From positions 37,501 to 101,500 of the forward strand of contig JAKOGI010002429.1 in assembly GCA_029747015.1 (NCBI GenBank): 64,000 nucleotides of DNA, given 5' to 3'. The stretch is from Carnegiea gigantea. Taxonomy: Eukaryota > Streptophyta > Magnoliopsida > Caryophyllales > Cactaceae. Shown here piece after piece: positions 46,192 through 58,499 of this stretch (its first letter is position 1; the number at the start of each line of letters is the position of its first letter). The notes below the pieces were generated by a model, which was not told the origin of the DNA, searched no databases, and saw only the letters and a list, made by a program, of their open reading frames with translations. The translations under genes were made by a program, and so were the position numbers.

Positions 46192-49100
46192 CTCATTACT
46201 TAAGGTTGGATGTTACGAGATTAGGTCGATGTTCTGACCTGCTGACCCTTAGAAAGTTGGATGATTTACTCCAAGTCTTTTAAATTTTTAATATCTAACC
46301 TGATACTAGAATCAGACACCATTGTGGTCTTTTTGGTTAGTCATGTTTCAGAGAGGTTGAAGATCTAGAAAATACAGAACTTGTTCAATATATAATCTAA
46401 GAATTTTGAGTTTGGATATTCCTCTCATTGTTGAAATTGAATTGATTTTTGCCATAAATTGCTTGTTGTTTGATAAGTTTTTTGTAGTTGCTTTGCTATA
46501 TTTGTCAATTTAGTTATGAGTGGGTCAATTTTCTAAAACTCATGAGTAGCTGTTTTCTACTTGAATAGGATTCTTGATTTTTGCATCTTTTGTAAAGTTT
46601 TGTCAATCAGAGATGTAAAATTTGGAATCGAAACGTGGATATGGCAAAGACTTCTTCATACCTTGCAAGGCATCCTTCCCCAATTAGTCCATCAATTTAT
46701 AGTTATCCATGCCAAATTATATATTACTTGATACAATCCACATTCGCGTAGACTCATGCAATCCGTACTCGCGTGGACTCGTGCAGGTCATGGGGGGTGG
46801 GCGATCTCCCCCATGATGAAGGGTTCATTGAACCTCACACATATTAAAAAGTCATTTTAGTTTTTTTTATACAATAAATTTAGAAAACTTTAATTCAAAA
46901 TAAATTTAAAATAAGTTTAACAAATAAATTCAAAATAAGTTTAGAATAAGTTTAATAAATAAGTTCAAATGAGTTTAACAAATAATTTTAGAATAAATTC
47001 AATTTAAAATAAGTTCAACAAATAAGTTCATAATTTTATTCATAGAAAGTTAGAATAAATGAATCAAATAAATTTAGAATTAGTTCAGAACAAGTTTAAT
47101 CAAATAAATTTAGAGTAAGTTAAATAAATAATTTCGAAATAAATTTTAATAAATATAATTCAGAATAAGCTCAGTCAAAATAAGCTCAAGAAAATAAGGT
47201 CTCAATAATGCAAAATTGTATGTTTACTCTCTAGCTTTAGAATTGGCATAGTTAAATTGATTATGACACTAACATCAGGGGAGGGTCATATTTTTAAGAA
47301 TATTATATCATGTTAATGTCATATTTTTAAGTAAGATAACACCGCGCTTGCCTAAATTTGGGCAATTTGAGCCCCTGCTTTTCAATGTCTCCCCAAAAAA
47401 AAAAAAAATAGTACAATACAATATTTAACTTTTAAAATAAGAGCTACATCATATGTTATAGCATAATATAAAGGTGAACAGGTTGATGATATATTGACAA
47501 GCGTCATATTATGATTGACTACTTTTCTTTTTGTATTTTTTTAATCCCAAGTATTACAATAGTGTGACTTAATTTTATAAGTTAAAGCTCGAAAATAGTT
47601 TTACAATTAAGTTCAGTCGATAATAAGTCATAAGGATACTAGTGCCCAATTGAAGTCTACCTACATATATAACTTAGTGTCCTTACCCTTCTAACTTCTT
47701 CGCGTGTAGAAACCTTATTAGTCAGTAAGCAACCATCATTGTGATTAAACATTGCTAGTAGGGATGATAATGTATCGAATTTGGATCGGATCTAGTTAGA
47801 CCCTGACCCATTTAACTTTTTGGACCTTGCTCCAAAGTCCAAACCCATTGGGTCTGGAACATGGGAACCAAATCCAAACCCTAAGAGTCTAATTGGTCTA
47901 CGGATCCTTAATGAATCTCGATTATTTTTCAATTTAAAGAATTTTTGCAATGGATTTAGGTTTTTTTTTTTTTCACTTCCACATCCCAACATGAATTCCC
48001 ATATTCCAACGACAAAGGATTGGATTTAAAAGATATGACATTTGATATAAATACCATAATCCTTCAAAGTGAGAGATATGTGCCGAGTGGTTTGAGAGAG
48101 TGAGAGATGTGGTTAAATGAGTGAGGAGAGTAGAAAGAGATTGAGGATGAGGAGCAGTGACCATGAGTGTGAGGTTCTGGTGCAACGTAAGACTGCTAAA
48201 CTTAAGAGATTTTTTTTTTTGGTCACTTACACTCATAGTTTAGTCAATTTTTACGCTAAAACAATTTTAAAAGTATTAACAAAATTTACATGGATCTCGG
48301 ATCAGATATAAATCTCAATTTATTAAATTGAAACCCAAACCTAGTTCAAGACGACTCGAATCCAGATCCTCTTAAGTTCTATTAAGTATCATTTAATTAA
48401 ATCTAGATTCTTTAATTTGAATTTGATTTATTAAATTTGGATTGGATCTATGACCCATTATTATCCGTAATTGTCAAGCTTTTAAGGAAATCCTAGATAT
48501 TTCATGGGCAGTTGCCCCTAAGAGATGATTTTAATAGCGTTCCTAGCTACTTTCCACTGTAATGCTTGGTTGGAGAGCAATGTGGTTGCTTTTGAGAACC
48601 ATCATGTCGGCGCAATTAATGTTCGTGGCCTCGTGGAGAATTGATCCTGGCCGGATGGGTATGAACCTGTACTCTGGTTGAATCAGTTTCGGGATCGATC
48701 CCCAAATTTATAACCGGATCTTGAAAATTGGTTAAACTTGATATGTTTGACCGATATAAATTTCTTCCTTTAAGACTTGAATCTTCTTGTCATGAGCCTC
48801 GTTACTTAATAATAATAGGTGTTTGTGTTTAGATTATTTTGATAGTTTCTCTCTCTTTCTTTCTCTATTTCGAGTAAATTAGAATAATTTTTAGTTTCCT
48901 TGTTCGTTTTGTATCTTGATTTGTGGGTTTGTGATTAACATTATTTCCAATTCTCTAAGTTTATTTTAAAGTACGTGAACCTTTTTTATTGGTTATCATG
49001 TATTTGATTTACTCTTAAAATTGGTTTTTAAGAATTTGACTTCATGTATGGGTTCTCAACTTCCTTCAATCCCTCCTTTTACCTATGTTCTTACGAGAAT

Positions 49101-52100
49101 ATGAGGCAAAATAAAAAAAAATTACTTAGGAACCAAGTACCCAGAATAATACTCGACCCCGACCAGATTCGCAACAGGGTCCGAATTCTAGGATCCTGTT
49201 CTAACCAGGTCCGAGATCGGTTTCAAATTATAGACTAAATTCCAACCAGATCCAGTTTCAGCTCCTAAAAATTCAACCGAACATCTGATCTCGCTCACTC
49301 CTATTTGTAGGGCAATCAAGAAGAATTTTTTTTTAATGGTTACTCATGGAATGAACATCCTAGGGCATATTAGTGTAAAGTCGAAGAGATGGAGGATCTA
49401 TAACGCTGCAGTGGTTTAAGGCTATAGGCTTTAGATGCTCAGACTTGCATGAGATTCAGACCCTGTTTGATGAGAAAAGTAAAATGGAATGAAATGAAAA
49501 CTAAATATCAATGTATTCCTATTAGAAATGTAATTTGATGAGACAAGTAAAATGGGATGAAATCAAAAACTTAATATCAGTGTTCTCTTGTTAGAGATGT
49601 AATTGAAAATTTGTTGATTTAAAGGATTAGGATGCATTTTGTGAGCATTGGGGTATCTTAATTTTAAAGAAGTAAAATAATAAATATTTTATAATCAGAG
49701 ACTTTTTGAAATGTCTTATCTTAATTTAGAAATTATATAAGATTGAAACATTGAGAACAAAATTGATGGCTTCTCAAACATAGGCTAGGCCGAGTTGGTT
49801 CAGGCACATAGTTTGGCCCAAGGCAAGGCTTTTGAACAGGTAGGTTCAGTCTAACTCATAGTTCGACCTTGGGCCAATCGTTCAGTCTATTTTGTTATAA
49901 GCTCGAACATAAGTCATGTTATTTGCAATTATATTTTGTCAAACTAAGCTTATTTGTTCTGAACTGAACTTATTCTTTGCTGGAATAAACTTTTTTTTTA
50001 ATGAACTAAACTGAACTTATTCCAACTTAACTTACCCTTGGAAAAAAATAAGTTGAAAAGAGTAGAGTCTTGTCCGCTTAAAAATAGTTTACTTAATAGT
50101 TTGGGCTTACATTTAATGGATCAGTTCCAATTTAAGTAGTTTAGAGCCGGTCCAATCCACCCAAGTTAGCCCACTTGCCACCTCTCCCTGGCCACTAATG
50201 CTTTGAAAATTTTACTTACGCCTACCTTATCAGAACTTATCTAGTAGAAGAAGATAGTAAGGATGTTCAAAAGCATCCGTAATTAATTATCCAAACCAAA
50301 AATTCGATGCCCAATCCAAAATTTCAGGTATCTAAACTAACATATTGGAAAATTTTAGTTTAGGTAACTAAACTGATTTTTTTTTTTTTTTTGGGATTAT
50401 TGGTTTAAGTATGGTTCGGCGTTTCAAAGGTTCCGATATCCAAAAACCTGAAACTTTTTAAATTTTTCAGAACTTTTTTTTTTACTTTTCCCTTCCCTAA
50501 AGGCATTATAAAAGTCAAATATCCTAATCCCCAAGAAGATAAGTAGTTTGACTTCGTTACATTGTTTTGTTTGGAACTTTAGATGTCTAAGTCTTCGAGC
50601 AGACTTTGTTGCATCTAGACAATAAGTTAGGTATGAATATGATATTAGTAACTCTTTACCTTATGGAGGTGTAGAGCCCTTGAAATATGACTGGTAGTAA
50701 GAGACTATGTGATACTGTCTTATTATGTAATAATGTCAAGTGTAAGTTGGTGTAACACAACAATATTTAATAGCATAAACAACAATAGTTATATTATGAA
50801 TACAACAAAATTATTGGGAAAAAAAAATAAAGTTATTGTATAACTGAAAATTCATTACGTACCCAAAATGTGAGTACCCAAAAATTTCGATTCGAATATA
50901 GTTTACTATTTTACTGATCTAAAATTTATGGCGTTGGAACCATGAACACACCTAGAAGGGAAGACCCCGTGGCCCTCACCTCACCAAGAACCTAAGGACA
51001 CTTGGAAAAATTACGGAGTTGCGAAAATTCTTCCTTGCAATCACAGTTTTTACTTAGCTTGTTGACTTTTGAAACATAATAAAGATACCTCATACATATA
51101 TATAGATATATATAATCGAGCCACAAACAAGGAGAATAAATACTGATTGCCTCATGAGTGGTAAGGGATGCATTTGAAGTTTTCCTTATATTGTTTATGG
51201 GAAAAAGTAGGTTCTGTTTGTCAGAAAATATAAATTGATAAATAGATAAAGTTAGTTAAGATTGATAGAAGTGAATTGAATTAAATTAAAATAGGTATTT
51301 TTTTAATTGAAGTGGTTTGAAATAGATTGAAGTTGACTAAGGTAGGTTGAAGTGAGTTGAAGTGAGTTGAATTTTTTTAAATGGATTGAGCAAGAGTGGA
51401 TCTCTTTGCATCGAAGGGGTCTCCATGGACACCCATCTTCGAAAAAATATTCTAATAAGGTATTTTTAATGTGATTAAATTAGTATATGCAGGCATCCTT
51501 AAATTACGTCTAAAAAATTACAGATACTCTTTAAATATATCCAACCACTATATTGATATTTTTCATTTATTTAAATATTAAAAGTACAGTTCTAAAGTTA
51601 AAACTTGATAGAAAAGTGAAATAAAATTAAATGTACCCAAGTCCAAAATTTTCTCTCTCCCCCCTATCTTGTCTGGAGTTTAGACTTTTAAGTTTTAATT
51701 TAATCTAATTCTAATTTTTTAAATTTGATTTAATTTTTATTGTTTATTTTTTGACAGTTTAGTTGCAACATATTCTTGGCGCAGACCTTTCTTTAACTTA
51801 ACACAAATAATTGATTTAAACTTGATACTATTTTTTCCCCTTTTGATGCGATTAATTGGTGCACATTACTTTTTATAGTCGTGTTTCATATTTGATATGT
51901 TCACTTCATGTTTCTTTTTTTTTTTTTTTTGATTTTATTGCTTTTGTCCTAATGATTTGTTCTCTGTAACAAATGGTTTTAGTAAATGGTCGGTAACTGT
52001 AACATTCTGCGATTTCAGCACAATATATGCATCAAATTCAAAATATGAAAAACAGCAAAGAATAAGCGTAGTAGTAGAGGTATCATAGTTTTTTTCCCTT

Positions 52101-52279
52101 TGAATAAAAAAGTGGGTACATTATTATTACTTGTTAACTTCTGCTAGTGTAGAAACATGAGAACAGAATGTTTGTTTCAAAAAAAAGAGATAGAATGCTT
52201 ACACAAAATAGACTGTCATAGTATATATCACATATATCCTTTTTTTTATGATATTGTACACTGGTGATGACGTTAATGG
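46192..52279. other. Intergenic, no gene recognised
   Basis: 46192-46340 continues the 19310-21560 block. 46380-46630 matches 24345-24610. 46845-47680 matches 26640-27560 without the SINE. 47760-49300 has short repeats of 'ggatcctgttctaaccagg' type and no domain in its short frames. 50360-50480 has T-runs. 51230-51390 holds 'gaagtgagttgaa' repeats of the MITE family. The rest appears unique and AT-rich. Confidence 0.45.
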
Positions 52280-52889
52280 TGTTGGGAATATCACACATGA
52301 GTAAAGAAGTCCCACATCGGGAGTTTGAAAAGAAGGGTCATGGTATATAAGTCAAGTGGGCTACTCCTCCTATTGCCAATTGGTTTTAGGATGGAACCTC
52401 ACTTGGACTTGTTGCCATGGACCTTGGTTGAAGTGGGCTCCCTCCTTGGATCTCCCCAACAAGTGGGTATCAGAGCCGATGGTGCATTCGACTAGGTGAC
52501 AAAGGTGTGGCATGATGGACCCCATGAATGAGCTTGGTGAAATGACACGCTGGTGTTGATCGAGCGGTAATATGTGTGCTGCAGCGTGGTTCGGCGGTGT
52601 AGATAAACTCTTGATGGTGGTGGCTTGACACCTTGGTAAAAGTTCCGCTCAAGGGGGAGCTTGTGCGTTGATGTGGTGTGAAAGAGACTTATGTGTGAGG
52701 GGGAGATTGTTGGGAAAATCACACATGAGTAAAGAAGTCCCACATCGAAAATTTGAAAAGAAGGGTCATGATATATAGGTCAAGTGGGCTACTCCTCCTA
52801 TTGCCAATTAGTTTTAGGATAGAACCTCACTTGGGGTTGTTGCCATGGACCTTGGTTGAAGTGGGCTCCCTCCTTAGATCTCCCCAACA
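52280..52889 (+). mobile_element. TRIM (miniature LTR retrotransposon), complete
   Basis: LTRs 52280-52461 and 52708-52889 are both 182 bp, TGTTGGGAA...CTCCCCAACA, with a few differences. AATGG is duplicated at 52275-52279 and 52890-52894. The PBS at 52464-52476 (TGGGTATCAGAGC) is one inserted G away from the initiator-Met site. The tract GTGAGGGGGAGAT precedes the 3' LTR. Internal region 246 bp, non-coding. Frames at 52470-52959 are incidental. Confidence 0.92.
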
Positions 52890-52894
52890 AATGG

Positions 52895-53619
52895 ATGGAC
52901 ACCCTTACTCTAAACATCTAGATCTGTCACTGAAATTGAGTAGAGGTTGGTTAAAATAAATGGAAAGTAGGTTGAAGTAGGTTAAAATTAGTATTTTTTA
53001 TTAAAGTTTGTAAAGTGGGTTAAAATTGATTGAGGTTAGTAAATTTAAATTTACCAACGAAACAACAGGGCCTGAAAGGCAGTGGAAAAAAATTTTCATT
53101 ATGTATAAAGTTTTTTAACAAAATTTTAAGTGCAAAACCATAAATGGGAATTTAGGTGGTTAGGGTCTGTTCTTTTCACTAGTAAATTAGAGTGGTAAAA
53201 GGGTGAAGTTGGTTGAGATAGATTAAAGTGAATTATAGTTGGTATTTTTTATTAAGTGAATTGCAGTTGGTATTGTTTATTATTAATATTTTTTATTAAA
53301 GTGGGTTTGGGTTAAATTGAGTGGAAATTGATTGAAGTTAATTAACTGAAAAGGTCCAGGGAAAAGAACTTACCTTATAAAAAATTCTATTTTTTTTTTT
53401 TTAAATTGTACTTTGGGCTGCAGACAATTTGCTCATAATAATTGAACTTAAATCCACTTTACCATTGATACAAAACTACAAAACAGAGTAGGAAGAAAAA
53501 GAAGAAGAATTATTCAGACAAAACTGAAGTCCTTTTTTTAAAAATAATTTTTATTTTATGCATCTCACATATGGGCATATCATTTCATCACTGAAATTTC
53601 TGGCTTGTCACTCCATAAT
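52895..53619. mobile_element. MITE-like repeats, no gene
   Basis: 52920-53060 and 53163-53352 carry the 'ttgaagt(g)ggttgaa'-type interior of the MITE family at 29775. The second has ends GGTCTGTTCTTTTCAC and (complement) TTCTTTTCCCTGGACC. The remainder is AT-rich 3' flank of the next gene. Confidence 0.45.
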
Positions 53620-54563
53620 TTAGCCAATATTACCAATCTCGATGTCACCGGTTTCTTGATCGCCTCCTTCATTGGTGTTACAGCCGGCGTTGATATTCTC
53701 AGGGATTGTGACAGGCGAGGAGGCCAATTCAGATCCAGCCGCTCTGTTGCCAATTCTCACATTCCCCAATTTTTGCATCCCCCCCTTATTCTGGTTGTGC
53801 CCAACGTTCACTGTCCCCTTTGATAGACCACCCGGTTCTCCCGCTTCTGCACATGTACGTAATCATTGAGAGGTTATAACTCAAAACCAATTAGTAATAA
53901 ATTGAGCGACTAATTAACATATATACATGTTAAATTTTATATATATATATATATATATATTAAGCATTAAGCAAACGAGTTACGTACATAAATCTTCCTT
54001 TCGTTTAACACTTATGATGAATTATTAACTTATATTTCTAAGAATCAAACGCATCTATTTTCAAGAAATTTGAAGATTTTTAATCTAATCTGAAGTGCCC
54101 AAGTGTACATCCCGGTGTGATTGCCATTCCATGTATAACAGGTATGAGTGGCAAATCAATTGACTCAATCAGAAGTATAATTCTCTTTATCACAGATTTT
54201 TTTCTATTTACTGGACTCAAACTAGATACCATGTATAGAGAATATAGGTGTCAAATCAATTGAACCAATCCGGTATCTTTCGACACGTCTTTGATTTTCG
54301 ATTTTGCTTTTTTGACCGGGGGGGGATCCGGGATTCAAAAGATACTTACCTGGATGAGCTGCATAGGGGTAGGCAATTGGTGGTTGAATCAAGCTGCTGT
54401 TTTGGGTACCCTGTTCAATAGTATTTGGATATCCAGCAGGCCTAGGCAGAGCTGATGAGCCACCCACACTCATCGCAGAAGATGATGACGAGGAGTTTCC
54501 ATCAGGAACGTGATGGCTATCAGGATATCCCTTCTCTTTGTGATTTCTCATAAAGTTTTTCAT
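53620..54563 (-). CDS. Small two-exon gene, Gly/Asn motif family (146 aa)
   Basis: Longest family member; function unknown. Exon 1 is 54350-54563 (71 codons plus one base) with donor GTAAGTATC. The intron is 53847-54349 and ends ACATGTGCAG. Exon 2 is 53620-53846, joined in phase 1, giving 146 residues. Exon 1 encodes a basic start (M-K-N-F-M-R-N-H-K-E-K), a run of six Ser and a Pro/Tyr-rich part, a likely disordered linker. Exon 2 has G-T-V-N-V-G-H-N (82-89), G-N-V-R-I-G-N (99-105) and G-D-I-E-I-G-N (138-144); the last two are 39 residues apart, as in the 22702 protein. There is no membrane segment. A (TA)n run lies in the intron. No TATA was identified upstream. Confidence 0.7.
53936..53961. 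repeat. (TA)n microsatellite in the intron
   Basis: About a dozen TA repeats inside the intron of the 53620-54563 gene. It is a likely length polymorphism. Confidence 0.9.
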
Positions 54564-54924
54564 GCTCTTGGAGTTGGATCACACTCTGTTCTTATGAATT
54601 AATGGTTGGTGCTGTGAAGCTCAAAATGAAAAAGAGGAGGATGGATGATTTTTTAACGCGTTTTCTTATCTTCAAACATACGCAGAGGGAGAGGAATTAC
54701 CTAAGAGAAGAAAGGGCCCCTACTTACTGGTGTCTTTCTATATGTTAGCACCTACCACAAATTTAGGGATGGAAAATAATAAATATCTTGTTATAAGGTA
54801 CTTATTAAATATTTCATTTTAATTTAAAAATAATATTATCAAGTTCTGAATTTTAAAAAAGTAATATGATTAAACAGTAAAAATGTGATACAGCTTTTTT
54901 TTGGAAGGTAAGTACATGTACAGA
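54564..54924. promoter_or_regulatory. Presumed promoter region of the 53620 gene
   Basis: No other gene. AT-rich beyond 54730. The TATA and UTR phrases shared by the other copies are not present, so this copy either has a different promoter or an unseen upstream exon. Confidence 0.35.
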
Positions 54925-55191
54925 TTAGGCGGCCTTCCCCTCAAGAGTTTTGCCTAAGCGATAATCAATAATGATATGTGAGAATTCTGGGGAACGATAT
55001 GTGGAAAAGATAATCGTAAACCTAAATAAACAGCTTAATTTGAAGATCCAATTAGCTGCTTCGTTTCCTTCTCTAAATATTTGTTTAATTGAGGTAGTTG
55101 AGAAAGATAGTAACATGGACCTCATAAATTGTGTAAAATTATTTTTTAATCCATAGTTTTTCACATATGGACAACTACGTGTATCATACAT
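54925..55191 (-). pseudogene. RNase H-like (RVT_3 type) carboxy fragment
   Basis: The frame contains S-I-K-Q-I-F-R-E-G-N-E-A-A-N-W, matching the R-E-G-N-x-x-A-D end of the RNase H-like domain found in plant LINE-derived and orphan RVT_3 proteins. The preceding catalytic part is absent. It is a fragment of a reverse-transcriptase-type element. Confidence 0.5.
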
Positions 55192-55573
55192 CTTTAAGGA
55201 TGAGGTTGACCCAATTACACATCATTTTATACTCTTCGGTGTAGTAGATGAATATTTAAGCAATTATGAATTGCTTATACTCATCAAAAATTTGATAATT
55301 TTAAATCATAAATTACATAATTGAGATTAATGCATAACATTTAAGAGTATCTTGCAGCAAAATATATATCATCACCGGTAACGTCACTTATTGTGAATCA
55401 AAATTCAAGGATTTTTTTTCATGAAAAGGGATCATGGAAATAAAAGATGTGTTTTTTAAAAAAATTATTATATATTGTAATCATGATCTATATATTCAAT
55501 TTTTTTTTCATTTAAAATTGTAAGTAGTACAATGCTTAATTAGACAACCCTTTTTTCAAGTATTAGATTGTCC

Positions 55574-55950
55574 TCAATGAGGACAGACAGAAACAAGGTA
55601 CAAGGTATAGAGACCATAAAAACAAATGAAGATAGAAAGACCAAACTTAGTTATGCAATTTGCTACTCGATTTCCTTCTCCGAAAACATGTTGGATAGTG
55701 ACCCAAGTGCAAGAACTGAGGTGGAAATTTATATCTTCAATTAGAGTTTGGATCTCCCAAGAAAGTTGAGTTTCTCCCTTTAAGGCTTTGATAAACACCT
55801 GATTATTACCTTCAATAACAATTGAACGATATCTTGTTTGAACTACTGCACATACCCCAGTTTCTATTGTTGTTGCTTCTGTCACTAGAGCCGAAGCTAC
55901 TCCAAGGTTGAAGTTTCGGCTTGAAGAAATCTTCCGTCCCAGCTTTCTTG
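55574..55950 (-). pseudogene. RNase H-like (RVT_3 type) domain, partial
   Basis: The reading frame from about 55950 gives N-F-N-L-G-V-A-S-A-L-V-T-E-A, then I-V-I-E-G-N-N-Q-V-F-I-K-A-L, an S-W-E-I-Q-T-L-I-E-D-I stretch and F-G-E-G-N-R-V-A-N near 55680. This order is that of plant RVT_3 RNase H domains. In those, the E-G-D motif carries the second catalytic acid; here it is E-G-N, so activity is doubtful. No reverse transcriptase precedes it; the part to 56060 is out of frame. Confidence 0.6.
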
Positions 55951-56059
55951 TGCGAAATACTTACCTGATATCTTAGATCATATTCGACAAATTGACATCC
56001 ATTGAAAAACCGCAGTGCAGTCAATCCACAATTTCTTCCCAGACCTGATGAATGCAAAA

Positions 56060-58499
56060 CTAAATTTATTGAAACTCTCTAAAAGGGAGAGACAATACTA
56101 CCCATCTAAAGAAATAGAGAAGCCAACACTCACAAATGGGGAGACTAAATTTAAACTAACAAAAAATAGTTCGAAAAACATAATAATTGAAAATGTTGGG
56201 TCTTACCATTAGCAAATTTGTCAATGATAGCTTCTCTAAACCACACGAGATTTGGGTTTCTTCTAAAGAGAAAAGAAGGAACAGAGAAAAGTAGAGGCTC
56301 AGATTTTTCCCAACCACCTAATTATTACTGAACCAAGTAAAATTTAAAGCAATTAAGCTGTTTGTATGTCGAATACACGTAAACTAGATGTATGAGAAAC
56401 AAAAATAAGTCGTCTCGATGATTGAAAATAAACCCCAAAACCATCTTAGCGGTAGCAGCCCAAACACGACCCGATGAGAAATTCACGCAATCTAAACCCA
56501 ACCAAAACGTCCAAAACAATTCTTTTATGCTAAATTAGTGGCAACATTGACACTTTATCATCTTAAAGTCAAATGAATGTACTATTTTTGAGGTTCAATG
56601 GAGCCCTTCATGATGTGAGTGACCAATGACCACAGCGTACAGTGTGTACTATAAGATTAAAGACGAACTGGCCGATTTCATTTCGTATTCAATCACAGGT
56701 AATATGTTTGAGGTTCAATGGAGCCCTTCATGATGTGAGTGACCAATCCCCTAGACTTGTATGAGTCCACGCCGGTACGGGTCGTATTGATGACATTTTA
56801 TTGTACAGCTAGTACAGGGCCATTTTCGCCGTCAAACTCTACCTTCGACCCCCTCCCCCAAAAAAGCCAAAGTCTTGGTTCGTAGCGGATTGACTCGACC
56901 ATGACTCCATTCATGTCTACAATCAATTAAATCTTGACAAGATAATGGGTGATTTGGTATGAATGGCTATAAATTGATGGACTAATTGGCAAAGGACACC
57001 TTATATACTACTAAATACTAATCACGTCAACAAGTAGATGACTTTACAGAATCATAAGTATGTGTGGCATAGGATCCTAACGTGACCTCCGTTTCTTTTC
57101 CTCTCCTTTTTTGGGCATGCATAATTATGTTTTGGATGACTAGTAAATACACCTCATTTAATGCAGGGTTTGGTGTAGGCTGAAGGTCGGGTTATGAGGA
57201 AAAGTAAGGAGGGTTTTTCAACTCTAGCCAACTCTAGTATCATGCAGATCAACGTACCTCCAACGCTCACCGTAGCTCGCAAATACTCTCATGGTCTACG
57301 ATTCTGCGGGTCGCACTCACCCTCAAACCTCTACTTGATCAAATGATGTCAATTTGCAATTTATGCCACATTTGCACTCCCTTTCGACCTCTAATTTCAC
57401 TAAATGCATGATGAAATTTAACAAATTTACATTTATATATCTTTGATTTACAAAACTTTACAAAAATGCAAAAATCAAGTATCCTATTCAACTAGAAAAC
57501 AGCTTCCCATGAGTTTTGGAAAATCAACTCATTCATAATAAATTCGACAACACAGTAAAATAAGTACAATAAACATATCAACTAACAAACAATTTTCGAC
57601 AAAACTCAATTCAATTTAAACAATGAGATAGACACATAAATTCAAAAATTCTTAGATTCTGTATTGAACATGCCCTACATTGTTTCTATCTTCAACCTCC
57701 CATAAGCTCGTCCAACCAAAAGGATCACAATGGTACCTAATTCTAGTATCAGATTGGACATTAAAAATTTGAAAGACTTGGACTAAATTATCCAGCCTTC
57801 CAAGGATCAGCGGGTCAGGACATCTGTCCAATCCTATAATAACCCAAACTTAATTGCCCAACTTGGAACACCCATAAGGCTATCATAATTCTTAACCATA
57901 ATTAATCCCTTACCAGTATAGTTGTAGCAGAAGCCTTTAACAAATCTTACTAATCCATGTAGATGAATCTAAATCATTCACCGCCATTTATACTTAAGTA
58001 GTCTATCTTACAAGGTCCCTGTGACACTACTACAGTAGCTTTCAGAGGAAGGAGAGTCTTTGTTTAAAAAATTACTTATCCTACATTTGAAAGGGCCAAG
58101 TACTGAAAATCTTGAAAACCTTGATCTAAAATTGGATATGATCGATCACTAGTAGGTAGAAGACAACATCCCCTATGACTTGATCCACTTATTGCCCTTT
58201 CCAAAAAATGTTAAATGAAAATTATCAATAGTTTTACGTAAGACAATTTCAAAGTAAATTGCCACAGAATAGTTGATGTTGTGTGAGATAAAAGTATAGA
58301 AACTTAGAAAGCGTGCAATTTTCTAGATTCATGGGGGTATTGCATCTCATAGTAACGCTTTGAGAGAGTCTTATTTGTGACATGATCCACTTATGGTATA
58401 TGTTGCCCTCATTTTTGTATAAAGAACTGGGTACGTAGAGCCGAAGGTTAATGACATTAGCAACACTAATGAAGTTTTAGCATTATGAAACAGTAAAAC
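56060..58499. repeat. Intergenic, inverted duplicated blocks
   Basis: 56590-56690 and 56700-56850 carry two copies of 'gaggttcaatggagcccttcatgatg'. 56690-57130 is the inverted form of the 25950/34020 block. 57040-57665 is the inverted form of 24345-24960. 57660-58000 is the inverted form of 21300-21560 and lacks the 5.7-kb element. No gene; 58000-58500 appears unique. Confidence 0.5.

Noticed and set aside
52470..52959. Short frames on both strands
   Set aside because: They lie wholly inside the non-coding TRIM.
55812..56057. 81-codon reverse frame upstream of the RNase H fragment
   Set aside because: It overlaps the RNase H coding sequence in a different frame and has no features of its own.
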